Below are positions 24,890 to 33,258 of a DNA stretch of 64,000 bases, piece after piece (the first letter of the stretch is position 1; the number at the start of each line of letters is the position of its first letter). A model generated the notes under the pieces. The model was not told where the DNA came from and did no database searches. It saw nothing but the letters and a program-made list of their open reading frames with translations. The DNA comes from Streptosporangium violaceochromogenes. Its GTDB lineage: Bacteria; Actinomycetota; Actinomycetes; Streptosporangiales; Streptosporangiaceae. The position numbers and the translations under genes are program-made. Location of the stretch: positions 62,001 to 126,000 of the forward strand of contig NZ_BNBB01000004.1 of assembly GCF_014654615.1 (NCBI RefSeq), read 5' to 3'.

Positions 24890-27372
24890 ATCGGTGGCGG
24901 GTCGAAGTCGAAGTCGAGCTGCCGTTGTTCCCTGGCCACCACCGCGTCGGGGTGGTTCGGGCCGAGCAGGCGGTCGTACTGGGCGAGGGTCCTGCACAGG
25001 AGGGCGTCGGCTTCGTCCACGGATCCGGCCCGGCGCAGGATCACGGAGAGGTTCGCGGCGCAGCCCAGGGTCAGCGGATGAGCCTCACCAAGGAGTTGCT
25101 TGGATCGTTTGTAGGTGTCTTCGCCGAGTCGCTGGGCGCGGGTCAGCTCGCCGAGGGCGGTCAGGTCGCTGGCCAGGTTGACGGCGACGGTGAGGGAGTA
25201 GTGGTGGGCACGGGTGAGTCTCTCGTCCAGCGATTCGAGGCATTGCTCGTTGAGTTTGCGGGCGCTCGCGGCGTCGCCGCGTACGCGGTGCATGAGGGCG
25301 AGGTTGCCGGCACAGCCGTGGTTGTAGGGGTGCTCAGGGCGATACACCCCCGGGTATCGCCCCATGGTCTCCGCGGCCAGGTCGAACGCCGCGTTGATCC
25401 GGCCGGTGGTGCGCATGGTGTTGGCGTTGTTCATGGCGGCGGCGAGTGTGTCGGGATGGTTCGGGCCGAAAAGCCTCGTGCTGCGGTCGAACACATCCTG
25501 GGCCAGAACGCTGGCCTCTTCGTAACGGCCTGCGCGCCGCAACGCGATCGACCAGTCCTTGGCCGTGCGCAGCGTTACCCAGTGCTCGATGTCCAGCTCC
25601 TTCACACCGAAGGCGTGCGCCTCTTCGGCGAGGTCGCAGGCCTCCTCGTAGTCGCCGCAAAGCCGGACCACCCGGACGAGGTTGCCCCAGAAGATCAGGT
25701 GTGAGACCTTGCTCACGTCGGTGCGCTTGCTGGACGCGTTGTAGACGTCCTCGTGCATCGAGCGAGCCCGCCTGTAGTTGCTGACCAGGGCGTAGTCGAG
25801 CGCCAGGTTGTTGGTGGCGTTCAGTACTTCAAGATGTGTGGGCCCCAGAGCGGACACATGCGCTTCCAGGACCCGCTCCTCATGCCGGGTCGCTTCGGCG
25901 AAGTCACCCCGTGCTCGCAGATCCGCCCCGAGGCCCTGTGAGATGAACAACGACATCTCGTGCTCGTCCCCGAGGACCTGTCTCGCACGTTCCCACGCCG
26001 CCCTGTCCGTCTCGTAGGCTCCCGGATAGTCACCGAGCTCTCGCTGAACGCTTCCCATCTGCGCCTGCGCGGCGATCACATGACGGTCGTCAGGACCGGA
26101 GTCCAGCGTCCATTGCCTCAGGAAGTCACCGGCGAAGGAGAGGCCCTGCTGGTGCTGCCCGGACCGGTAGAGATACCGGACCATGTTCAGGGCGAAGTCA
26201 CGCACTTTGGGATCGCGGGTGAAGGCCACTTCCGAGGGCACGATATGGCGCACCAATTCGCTGTAACGGGGCCAGTTGGCCTCGTTTTCCGGGTCTCCTG
26301 GCCGGGCGCTGGCCAGCAGCCGGTGGACCACCTTTCTGAAGCGGTCCTGTTCCTCCTCGCTCAAGTCCGCGCGGAGCAGTGCCTGGATCAGGCGGTGTAC
26401 CTGGAGCGTGCGGTTTTCCGGATCGAGCCCGGCGAGGGCGTACCGGCCGATGACCCGGATCGCCTTGCTGCGCAGTAGCGGCTTGTCGAGGAGTTCCTGC
26501 AGGCCCGGGCCGGCTCCTTCGGCGCCCCACCGGAAGACGTCCACCGGAATGGGGTCCGGGCCGAAGAAGGCACAGCAGCGCAGGAGATCGACCGCCTCGG
26601 TCATCTGCTGCTCCAGCTGGGAGACCGACAGTCTCCAAGCCGCCGTCATCGAGCGCGGGTAGTCCAGCGGCTTCGGATCCTGCAGGGTGTCGGGCATGTG
26701 TCTGGCGAGTTGCTGGAGGTATTCCTCCACCGACATTCCCGCTTCGGCTTGCAGCGCCCCGGCCTGCTCAAGGGCGAGCGGCAGGTGTCCCAGCTCGTCG
26801 GCGAGGCGCTGGGCGTCGGCTTCCTGCAATCTGTTCGACACCCGCTTATGGAGGAACTGTACGCTCTCGCCCTTGGTGAACACGTCCACGGAAACGGTGT
26901 CCACGACGCTCCGCCATTCCTGGTTTCGCGACGTGATCAGAACATGACCCGGGCCACGGGGAATCAGCCTGTTGATGTCCTCCGGCTGGTCGGCGTTGTC
27001 GAAGATGAGCAGCCAGCGGCCATAGGGCTCGCCCCGGCGCAACGCGTCGAGAACGGCGGCCGCGGTGTCTTCGATGCCGACGGCCTTGACCGGTGGAAGA
27101 TCCAGGCGCGGGGCGAGGGCCGCCAGAGCGGCGGGCACCAGAAGGGCCTGGTCGGCGGCGATCCACCAGACGACGTCGTAGTCGGACGCGTATCGCCAGG
27201 CGTACTCCACCGCCACCTGGGTCTTGCCGACCCCGCCCATCCCGTGCAGGGCGTGCGGCACGACCGCTGTGACATCTGAGGCGATTCCAGCGTGAAGTTG
27301 TTCCAGAAGGGCTTCTCGGCCCGTGAAGTTCTTATTGCGCGGTGGTATCTTGTCTCCCCAGATTTGGGGCAT
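24886..27372 (-). CDS. fxsT: FxsT-type NB-ARC/TPR protein of FxSxx-COOH systems
   Basis: An 828-residue STAND protein. The start MPQIWGDKIPPRNKNFTGRE is characteristic of FxsT. The NB-ARC domain (about 15-330) has P-loop GMGGVGKTQVAVEYA, Walker B WLLIFDNADQPEDI, ITSRNQEW and LGHLPLALEQAGAL. From about 430 on come kinesin-light-chain-type TPRs with LGPTHLEVLNATNNLALDY, FGPNHPDTLAAAMNNANT and LGEAHPLTLGCAANLS. It ends DFDFDPPPI. Family knowledge links it to FxsA/FxsB loci, though its role there is not established. The ATG at 27370-27372 has GGAG eight bases upstream. It faces the maturase genes tail to tail and is divergent from the precursor-like gene. Confidence 0.88.
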   Translation of the reverse strand: MPQIWGDKIPPRNKNFTGREALLEQLHAGIASDVTAVVPHALHGMGGVGKTQVAVEYAWRYASDYDVVWWIAADQALLVPAALAALAPRLDLPPVKAVGIEDTAAAVLDALRRGEPYGRWLLIFDNADQPEDINRLIPRGPGHVLITSRNQEWRSVVDTVSVDVFTKGESVQFLHKRVSNRLQEADAQRLADELGHLPLALEQAGALQAEAGMSVEEYLQQLARHMPDTLQDPKPLDYPRSMTAAWRLSVSQLEQQMTEAVDLLRCCAFFGPDPIPVDVFRWGAEGAGPGLQELLDKPLLRSKAIRVIGRYALAGLDPENRTLQVHRLIQALLRADLSEEEQDRFRKVVHRLLASARPGDPENEANWPRYSELVRHIVPSEVAFTRDPKVRDFALNMVRYLYRSGQHQQGLSFAGDFLRQWTLDSGPDDRHVIAAQAQMGSVQRELGDYPGAYETDRAAWERARQVLGDEHEMSLFISQGLGADLRARGDFAEATRHEERVLEAHVSALGPTHLEVLNATNNLALDYALVSNYRRARSMHEDVYNASSKRTDVSKVSHLIFWGNLVRVVRLCGDYEEACDLAEEAHAFGVKELDIEHWVTLRTAKDWSIALRRAGRYEEASVLAQDVFDRSTRLFGPNHPDTLAAAMNNANTMRTTGRINAAFDLAAETMGRYPGVYRPEHPYNHGCAGNLALMHRVRGDAASARKLNEQCLESLDERLTRAHHYSLTVAVNLASDLTALGELTRAQRLGEDTYKRSKQLLGEAHPLTLGCAANLSVILRRAGSVDEADALLCRTLAQYDRLLGPNHPDAVVAREQRQLDFDFDPPPI

Positions 27373-27464
27373 GGCCACACTCCGCGAACCCGTCACGCTT
27401 TCGATCGTAGCAATAACCGGCTTGGGGAGCGCACCGCGACACCACTGCCAGCAAAAAGGACATC

Positions 27465-27493
27465 TCGACATAACCTTCTGATATATTTATCTT
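27465..27493 (+). promoter_or_regulatory. Candidate promoter of the peptide/STAND operon
   Basis: TCGACA (27465-27470) and TATCTT (27488-27493) are 17 bases apart inside a conspicuously AT-rich patch of the 226-base divergent region between fxsT and the precursor-like gene. A start near 27500 would give a leader of about 100 nt. Confidence 0.45.
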
Positions 27494-27598
27494 TTAACCG
27501 ATAGGTTACGTCTATCTAGGCAAGGATCGCCCCATGGGCGATGCTGTGGCGGGTGAGCCTTGCGGCCGTCCGCCCGGCGGGGGACACAGGAGGAAGGT

Positions 27599-27766
27599 GT
27601 GCACAAGAATCCAGAGGAAGGCGGCGAGGGCTCGTTCGACCTCTCCGAGGCGTCGCTGCGCGACATCGCGGCCCTCTCGGACGACGACCCGTCCGTCTTC
27701 GCCGAAGCGGTCAAGCGGGCGATCACGCAAAGTGGATTCCTCCCTGGGTTCAACCAATCCATATGA
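27599..27766 (+). CDS. FxsA-like RiPP precursor candidate ending in FNQSI
   Basis: A 55-residue peptide from the GTG at 27599, with GGAGG five bases upstream. It has an acidic leader (NPEEGGEGSFDLSEASLRDI), an amphipathic helix (FAEAVKRAI) and the C-terminus GFLPGFNQSI. FxsA precursors have a DLS...L leader pattern and end in F-x-S-x-x. Here the Phe is at position -5 as expected, but position -3 is Gln and Ser is at -2. With an FxsB-like maturase and FxsT in the same locus, I infer it is a variant precursor in which Phe51 could be linked to Gln53. A regulatory peptide without modification is the alternative. It reads toward the STAND ATPase gene. Confidence 0.68.
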   Translation: MHKNPEEGGEGSFDLSEASLRDIAALSDDDPSVFAEAVKRAITQSGFLPGFNQSI

Positions 27767-27805
27767 CCCGTTATGTTCGCCGACTGTGTTGGGGAGGCGA
27801 CCGCC

Positions 27806-27931
27806 ATGCAGGACACCGTCAGCATCCCGCACGGTGGGTCGCACCATTTCCACTCTCTCGGTCACCCTAAAATCGCCTCGTACGCCGAACCAGGCGCCGC
27901 CCGCCGGATTCGAATGAGGCCATCGGGATGA
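27806..27931 (+). CDS. 41-residue His-rich peptide coupled to STAND ATPase gene
   Basis: The ATG at 27806 has a strong GGGGAGG eight bases upstream. The 41-codon frame starts MQDTVSIPHGGSHHFHSLGH and ends ARRIRMRPSG. Its TGA overlaps the ATG of the next gene (ATGA). Five histidines lie in the first 20 residues; the C-terminal part is basic and Arg-rich. It may be a second small peptide of the RiPP locus or a leader whose translation sets expression of the ATPase. I recognise no family. The ribosome site and overlap are the evidence that it is translated. Confidence 0.5.
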   Translation: MQDTVSIPHGGSHHFHSLGHPKIASYAEPGAARRIRMRPSG

Positions 27932-29817
27932 TCATCAGCATGATGACCCATGATGTCGATCGGCAGCCCTATGTTGGCGGACGTCCCTTTCGCACGGACG
28001 AGGCCGGCCAATTCTTCGGGCGGAACGAGGCGGCGGCCGAGCTCTCCCGGCGATGGGCGCGGCGTCGCATCACCGTTCTCACCGGACCGTCGGGGACGGG
28101 AAAGACCTCGCTGATCAACGCGAGGGCCGTGTCCGGCGCCGTGCCTGTCGGAAGCCCGCTGAGTGCTCCCCCGCTTCCGCTCGGTGCGGTTCCCGAGCAC
28201 AATCCCTACACGCTGGCGCTACTCTCCACGTGGTCCCCGGCCGTGCCACCGCATCGGCTCGCGGGCCTGTCGGTCCATGAGTTCCTGCGCGGGAACGCCG
28301 GGCGCTCAGTGGTCGTGGATCAGTTTGAGCAGGTGTTCGAGGGGCCACCCCAGCTGACCGCGTACCGTGAGGACTTTCTCGCCCAGATTCGCGAGGTCAT
28401 CGAGGAGATGCCGGATGTGCGGATGCTGCTGTCCATCCGTGAGGAGCATCTCGGTGATCTGGAAAGTGCGCTGGGGCCCCTGGAGACGTATCGCCTGGGA
28501 CCACTGACGGAGCGGCAGGCCCTGGAGGCCGTGGAGGGGCCGATCAGGGGCAGCGGACGGTGGTTCGCCGAAGGCGCGGCCGAGGAGATCGTGTCCCGGA
28601 CGGGAGGGCCGGACGGGGTCGATCCGGTGCTGCTCCAGGCGGCATGTTCGGATTTGTGGGCGTCACTGCCCGCCGACACGCCGGGCATCACCGTCCAGGA
28701 CGTACGGACCCGGCCAGGGGTCGAGCGGTCGCTCACGCTGTTGTGCGGGCGGGCGATCAGGGAGGTCGCCAGGGATCACAACGTGTCGGCCCTGCGGCTG
28801 ACCTCGTCGTTGCAGCGGGCCTTCGCTCCAGGACACACCGGCGAGATCACGCGTGAGGAGCTCTCCGCCGGGGTGCTCCAGGCGCTTCAGGACAAGCACG
28901 TGCTCAAGGGCGGTACGGCGTACCGACTGCAGCACGAGTTGCTGACCGGCCCGCTGATGATGGTGGACGTGCCCGAGCTCCAGACCGAGGAGATCACCCC
29001 CGAGGGATATCTGGAGGCGGCGGAGTCCGCGCTGTCCAGGCTCGATCTTATGGCGGCGGAACGCCTGGCCACCGCCGCCTTGGCCACCGCCGAAGAGGAT
29101 GACCTGGTGATTCAGGCTGTCGCCGAGTCGCGGCTCGGTGACGTCGCGCACCTGCGCCGCCATCCCGCGCAGGCCGTGGATCATTACCGCACGGCGGCCG
29201 CGCTGTTCGAGGCCGTACAGGAGAACTCGGCCGTCGCCCGTCTCCTGGCGGCCATCGGGCGTTCGCTGCTGGCCAAGGGGAAGGACGCCGAGGCCGTGGA
29301 GACCATGCGGGCGGCCGTCGACCGCACGCCGGCCGACTCCGCCCTGCAGACCGAACTGGGCCGCGTCCTGTGGCTGGTAGGCCAGGCGCGCGCAGGGGTG
29401 ACGGTGCTCACGGACGTACTCAACGCCGATTCCCGAACCCCTGAGGCCCTGCGCACGCGCGGGGAGATGCTCGCCGACCTCGGCCGGCCCGAGGCGGCAC
29501 TCCGCGACCTGAACGAGGTCGGGCGCCATCTGCGCCCCGAGGGCCGCGCCGCCCGCGCGCTCGCCCTCAGCACCTTGGGGCGGCTCCGTGAGGCCGAGGA
29601 GGACGTGCAGGCCGCACTGTCCACCGGCCCGGGAAACGGGCCTGCCCTCCTGTACGCCGCCCGGGTCCGCGAACTCGGCGGGAACCGCACAGGTGCCGCC
29701 GACCTCGCCCGGCTCTCACTGGCCGCCACCGCGCCGGCGCTGGCACCCCATCAGCACGCGGCGGCGCTTCAGCTCTTGAGCGGCGGGTCCAGCGCTTTCC
29801 GATCCGACGGTTTCTGA
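27928..29817 (+). CDS. STAND-type ATPase with C-terminal TPRs
   Basis: A 629-residue protein. It begins with a conserved-looking YVGGRPFRTDEAGQFFGRNE, then P-loop VLTGPSGTGKTSLINARA (about 50-66), Walker B-like RSVVVDQFEQVFE (about 125-137) and a sensor region LLSIREEHLGDLE. The form resembles nSTAND1-type NTPases. Residues from about 365 to 615 are TPR-like helical pairs (EAALRDLNEVGRHL, GRLREAEEDVQAALS). STAND proteins act as signal-triggered scaffolds; the output here is unknown. The ATG overlaps the 41-residue ORF. The 3' end overlaps the convergent membrane-protein gene by 49 bases. Confidence 0.8.
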   Translation: MIISMMTHDVDRQPYVGGRPFRTDEAGQFFGRNEAAAELSRRWARRRITVLTGPSGTGKTSLINARAVSGAVPVGSPLSAPPLPLGAVPEHNPYTLALLSTWSPAVPPHRLAGLSVHEFLRGNAGRSVVVDQFEQVFEGPPQLTAYREDFLAQIREVIEEMPDVRMLLSIREEHLGDLESALGPLETYRLGPLTERQALEAVEGPIRGSGRWFAEGAAEEIVSRTGGPDGVDPVLLQAACSDLWASLPADTPGITVQDVRTRPGVERSLTLLCGRAIREVARDHNVSALRLTSSLQRAFAPGHTGEITREELSAGVLQALQDKHVLKGGTAYRLQHELLTGPLMMVDVPELQTEEITPEGYLEAAESALSRLDLMAAERLATAALATAEEDDLVIQAVAESRLGDVAHLRRHPAQAVDHYRTAAALFEAVQENSAVARLLAAIGRSLLAKGKDAEAVETMRAAVDRTPADSALQTELGRVLWLVGQARAGVTVLTDVLNADSRTPEALRTRGEMLADLGRPEAALRDLNEVGRHLRPEGRAARALALSTLGRLREAEEDVQAALSTGPGNGPALLYAARVRELGGNRTGAADLARLSLAATAPALAPHQHAAALQLLSGGSSAFRSDGF

Positions 29818-30329
29818 GCTGACGTCACCTGGTTGAAGGCTTCCCAGCTCGCGTCCAGCTCGTCGAACGCCAACGGCCCCACCATCTCCCCCTTCAAGAA
29901 CTGGCCGTCGACGTCGTAGGTCACCTTCGTCGCCCGGGCGGCACGGCTGGCCTGTTCGTAGGTGGCATCGGCGAGCATACGGGCGGCGGTGGCGGCCCGG
30001 CCCGGTGAGAGGACGGCGACGCGGGCGGCGAGGTCGCCGAGCAGGGCCGCCTGGGTCTCGATGGCGGCGAGCCGCTGGTTCATGTCCTCCCAGGGACGAT
30101 GGGCGGCGACCTCGATCTGCAGCCTGAGCTTCCGGGCGCCCCCCAGCAGGTTGGCGTAGGCTTCGTCGCGCTGCTGTTGCCGCTGTTCCTCGCGGCGGCG
30201 GCGGGCCTCGCGTTCCTCCTTGCGAGCAGCGGCGCGGTTGGTCAGGGCGACGCCGCTCAGAGCGCTCAGGGCACCGATCACACCACCGAGAGCGGAGACG
30301 ACGGCCGGCAGAAGCGTGGCATCGGGCAT
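29769..30329 (-). CDS. Small membrane-anchored coiled-coil protein
   Basis: A 186-residue protein. One hydrophobic segment (about 6-30, AVVSALGGVIGALSALSGVA) is followed by a strongly charged coiled coil (AARKEEREARRRREEQRQQQ, about 33-60) and a helical domain to residue 186. The architecture suggests an inner-membrane anchor with a cytoplasmic helical domain. I do not recognise its function. Similar proteins are found scattered in actinobacterial genomes (memory, unverified). It overlaps the end of the STAND ATPase gene antisense over 49 bases, so the two expression levels may interfere. Confidence 0.72.
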   Translation of the reverse strand: MPDATLLPAVVSALGGVIGALSALSGVALTNRAAARKEEREARRRREEQRQQQRDEAYANLLGGARKLRLQIEVAAHRPWEDMNQRLAAIETQAALLGDLAARVAVLSPGRAATAARMLADATYEQASRAARATKVTYDVDGQFLKGEMVGPLAFDELDASWEAFNQVTSAQKPSDRKALDPPLKS

Positions 30330-30497
30330 GCCTCGATTCTGTCCGCTCCCCCCCTTCAACCGCGCGGGCATTTCATGCGGGCCTTCACCCAAGGCCGGGT
30401 AGTCAAGGGGATTCGGTTCTTGTCAGCCGGCTGAGACGTGCAACGAGACTCCTGTGGATCGAATGTCGGTGAAGATCATCTGAAGAGTGAGGTCCCG

Positions 30498-30745
30498 TTG
30501 CGAGACCGGTTTGTCGTTTCCCGAGTGGTGCGGGTGGCCGCGAGGGTGTTCGCACCGGGCCACCTGGGAGAGGTGACCCAGGTGGCGCCGTTCGAGCCGG
30601 TGAATGCGATGCCGGCGGAGACAGGCCGGGTCTGGCATCGGCTCCGGGCGCCTCCCTCGCGGGCCGGAGTGTGTTTCCCGCCGACGATGTGCCCTGTTCC
30701 CGGAGATCGGCTACCGGCTCGTCCGGCACACGATGACCAGCGCCC
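30498..30745 (+). pseudogene. IS4-family transposase N-terminal remnant
   Basis: The frame reading RDRFVVSRVVRVAARVFAPG then HLGEVTQVAPFEPVNA resembles the start of an IS4 transposase (FAPGHLGELTQ, VPFEMV). A frame change follows, and CALFPEIGYRLV, the next conserved IS4 block, appears in another frame before sequence similarity ends near 30745. The catalytic domain is missing. The remnant marks the right edge of the accessory island, next to the injection-system cluster. Confidence 0.7.
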
Positions 30746-30856
30746 TGAACTTCCCCCGCCTCGGGCTCGTTCCCCGGCCCCCTCTGCCCGCCCCTCGGAA
30801 CGTCGGAACGTCGGAACGGAGAACGCCCTCGCCCCTGCGACGCGGGCGGCCGAGAC

Positions 30857-31150
30857 TCACCGCCCCGGCGTCGCGGCCCGCGGCACGATCACCACGGGCC
30901 GCGGCGTGCCCGGCATCGCCTGTGTCGCGGCCTTGGCCACCGCCGCGTTGCCCGCCTGGTCGTGACCGGCCATCAGCGCGGGCCCCACGGGGAGCGCGCG
31001 TTCCGCGCGGGCCACCGCCGCGTTGCTCGCGGGCGCCGGAGCCGGTGTCCGGCGCGCGGCGGTCGCGGTCTCCTGCGTCCGCGCGGGCGGGACCGGCGCC
31101 ACGAGGCGGTGCAGGGAGAGCGGGGGTTCGGTGGGCAGCATCGGTGTCAC
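30857..31150 (-). CDS. Small protein with two NAAVA motifs, last gene of eCIS operon
   Basis: A 97-residue protein from the GTG at 31148-31150, which overlaps the ATPase stop (GTGA). It is Ala/Pro-rich with no predicted membrane segment. Two short motifs, ASNAAVARAER and AGNAAVAKAAT, resemble the AGNAAV element of DUF4157-type eCIS and phage-tail cargo proteins (family knowledge). I infer it could be a small cargo, adaptor or cargo-loading tag. The opposite possibility is a degenerate end of a former effector. It is the promoter-distal gene of the cluster. Confidence 0.6.
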   Translation of the reverse strand: MTPMLPTEPPLSLHRLVAPVPPARTQETATAARRTPAPAPASNAAVARAERALPVGPALMAGHDQAGNAAVAKAATQAMPGTPRPVVIVPRAATPGR

Positions 31151-33252
31151 CCCTGGAACGCGTCGTCGAGCAGGTGAGCGTGGGGACCGAGTTCGACCGG
31201 ACGGAGCAGGCGGGCCTCGCGCTGGAACTGGCGGGCCACACCGCGGACGACATGCCTCATGCCGATCGCGTCGCCACCGCTGTCCGCCGCGGCGAGCGCG
31301 GCGGTGCGGGCCGCCGCCGCGATGCCGGCGCCCGTCATGTCCAGGCGGCACAGCGCGTCCAGATCCACTCCGGTGTCGAGGGGCGCCTCGGCGGGGAAGG
31401 CCAGCCGCCACAGCCTGCGCCGCTCGGGGGCGCCCGGCCGGGGGAAGTGAACGACGAAGTGGAAGCGGCGGGTGAAGGCCGGGTCGATGTTCTCCTTGAG
31501 GTTACTGGTGAGGATCACCAGGCCGTCGCTGGCCTCCAGACGCTGCAGCAGATATCCGACCTCCAGGTTGGCGTAGCGGTCGGTGCCGTGCCGGACCTCG
31601 CCGCGTTTGCCGAACAGGGCGTCGGCCTCGTCGAACAGCAGCACCGCGTGGCTCTCCTCCGCCTGCCGGAACGCGAGCTCGATGTTCTTCTCCGTCTCCC
31701 CCACCCACTTCGAGACGACCTGGGCGAGGTCCACCTTCAGCAGTTCCAGTCCGAGCATTCCGGTGACGATCTCCGCGGACATCGTCTTGCCCGTGCCCGG
31801 CTCGCCGGTGAACAGCGCCTTCACTCCCCCTTGCCCGGAGCGCCCGCCGAATCCCCAGGACTCGGCGATGCGCGGCCACGCGCGGGCCGCCGACGCGATC
31901 TCCAGGATCTGCCGTAGCTGGCCGTCCGGCAGGACCAGGTCGTCAATCGTCCGGCGGGGGACGATCGACCGCACGGCGCTGCCGTTGCGCCCGCGGGTCA
32001 CCGTGGCGATCGCGGACTTCACGTGGTCGGCGACCGGCTCCGGCGGCCCGTCGCCGGCCAGGCGCGCCTTCGCCCCGGCGACGGAGGCGACCGCGCGCAG
32101 CTCGCCACCGGTCATGCGGTAGCGGACGGCGAGGTCCTCCAGGACGTCGCCGTTCATCTGGGGCAGCGCGGCCGACCACATCGCGCGCCGATCGTGGAGG
32201 GCGGGCGCCGGGACGGTCAGCTCGGCGTACGCCCGGGCCGTGAGCAGGCCCTCAGGCCGCCACGGCCTGAACCCGGTCAGGCACACGGGGACGCGGGACC
32301 GCGGGAGCGTGGCGCACACCGCGTCGGCCAGACGCCGGTGCCGCTCGTCGTGCAGGTCGTCGGTGGGGATCCACAGCACCGCGTCCAGGACTCCGGCGGC
32401 CTGTACGGCGGAGACCGGGTCGTCCTCGTCGAGGGGCAGGGCGCGCAGCGGCCTGCCGGCCGCGTGCGCGAGCGCCTGGGCGGCGTCGAGCTGGCCGCCG
32501 GGCGGGCTTCCCCACAGCCCGGCCAGGTCGATGTCCCCCGCCCCAAGCGCCCGCCCCAGCCGGGTGAGCCGGTCGGTGGACAGGTGGGGCGGGATCACCT
32601 GTGGTTCCGGCCACGTGACCTCGCCCGGATCGTGACCCACCAGCCCGGCGTCCCCGCTCCAGCCCAGCAGAAACGCGAACACGCCGGGCCCGAGGACCAG
32701 CTCCTGCGCCAGTTCGACCGGGGCCTCGCCGTACGCGCGCAGCAGCCCGAACCGGCGCAGGGGGCCGTGGGGGCCGAGGGCGCGGCGGCGGGTGAGCCGC
32801 GCCGCCGGGGTGGTGGCGCCGACCGTCACCAGCAGTTCGACGCAGGGCAGCCGCCGGTTGAGGTTGTCGACGATGTAGGCGTAGATCCGCTCGTAGGCGC
32901 GGTCCAGCTCGGGCGCCGCGACCAGCACCAGCGCGTCCTGGTCGGCGCGGGTCAGGCCGAAGCGGGCGGCGAGCGCGTCCAGGGGCAGGGTCACGCCCTG
33001 GGCTGCGGCTTCGCGCCGCAGGTTCCGCTCGGCCTCCGGCTCCGGGCCGGGGCGGGGGACGGGCTCCGCCATGGCGGCGGTGAAGGCGTCCACCTGGCCG
33101 AGTAACGCGCCGACCTGCTCGTCCGTCACGCAGAACGGGGTCAGGTCCGGCCGGGTGAGCATGGCCGCGGCGCGTGTCTGGTGGTCGACCGCGTCGCGCA
33201 ACGCCTGGTGCAGGACCTCCAGGCGGATCCGCAGGTGCTCTGCCGCGTTCAT
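31147..33252 (-). CDS. eCIS AAA+ ATPase (Afp15/Pvc15-like)
   Basis: A 701-residue AAA+ protein. The first about 420 residues form the helical/winged-helix region seen in eCIS ATPases. The AAA module has Walker A FTGEPGTGKTMSAE (about 480-493), Walker B AVLLFDEADALFGKRG (about 530-545), sensor 1 ILTSNLKENIDPAF and the arginine finger segment TRRFHFVVHFPRP. Afp15/Pvc15 ATPases are needed for assembly or loading of contractile injection particles. It starts 6 bases after the tape-measure-like gene, the order (14 then 15) seen in Afp and PVC clusters. Confidence 0.9.
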   Translation of the reverse strand: MNAAEHLRIRLEVLHQALRDAVDHQTRAAAMLTRPDLTPFCVTDEQVGALLGQVDAFTAAMAEPVPRPGPEPEAERNLRREAAAQGVTLPLDALAARFGLTRADQDALVLVAAPELDRAYERIYAYIVDNLNRRLPCVELLVTVGATTPAARLTRRRALGPHGPLRRFGLLRAYGEAPVELAQELVLGPGVFAFLLGWSGDAGLVGHDPGEVTWPEPQVIPPHLSTDRLTRLGRALGAGDIDLAGLWGSPPGGQLDAAQALAHAAGRPLRALPLDEDDPVSAVQAAGVLDAVLWIPTDDLHDERHRRLADAVCATLPRSRVPVCLTGFRPWRPEGLLTARAYAELTVPAPALHDRRAMWSAALPQMNGDVLEDLAVRYRMTGGELRAVASVAGAKARLAGDGPPEPVADHVKSAIATVTRGRNGSAVRSIVPRRTIDDLVLPDGQLRQILEIASAARAWPRIAESWGFGGRSGQGGVKALFTGEPGTGKTMSAEIVTGMLGLELLKVDLAQVVSKWVGETEKNIELAFRQAEESHAVLLFDEADALFGKRGEVRHGTDRYANLEVGYLLQRLEASDGLVILTSNLKENIDPAFTRRFHFVVHFPRPGAPERRRLWRLAFPAEAPLDTGVDLDALCRLDMTGAGIAAAARTAALAAADSGGDAIGMRHVVRGVARQFQREARLLRPVELGPHAHLLDDAFQG

Positions 33253-33258
33253 CGCATC

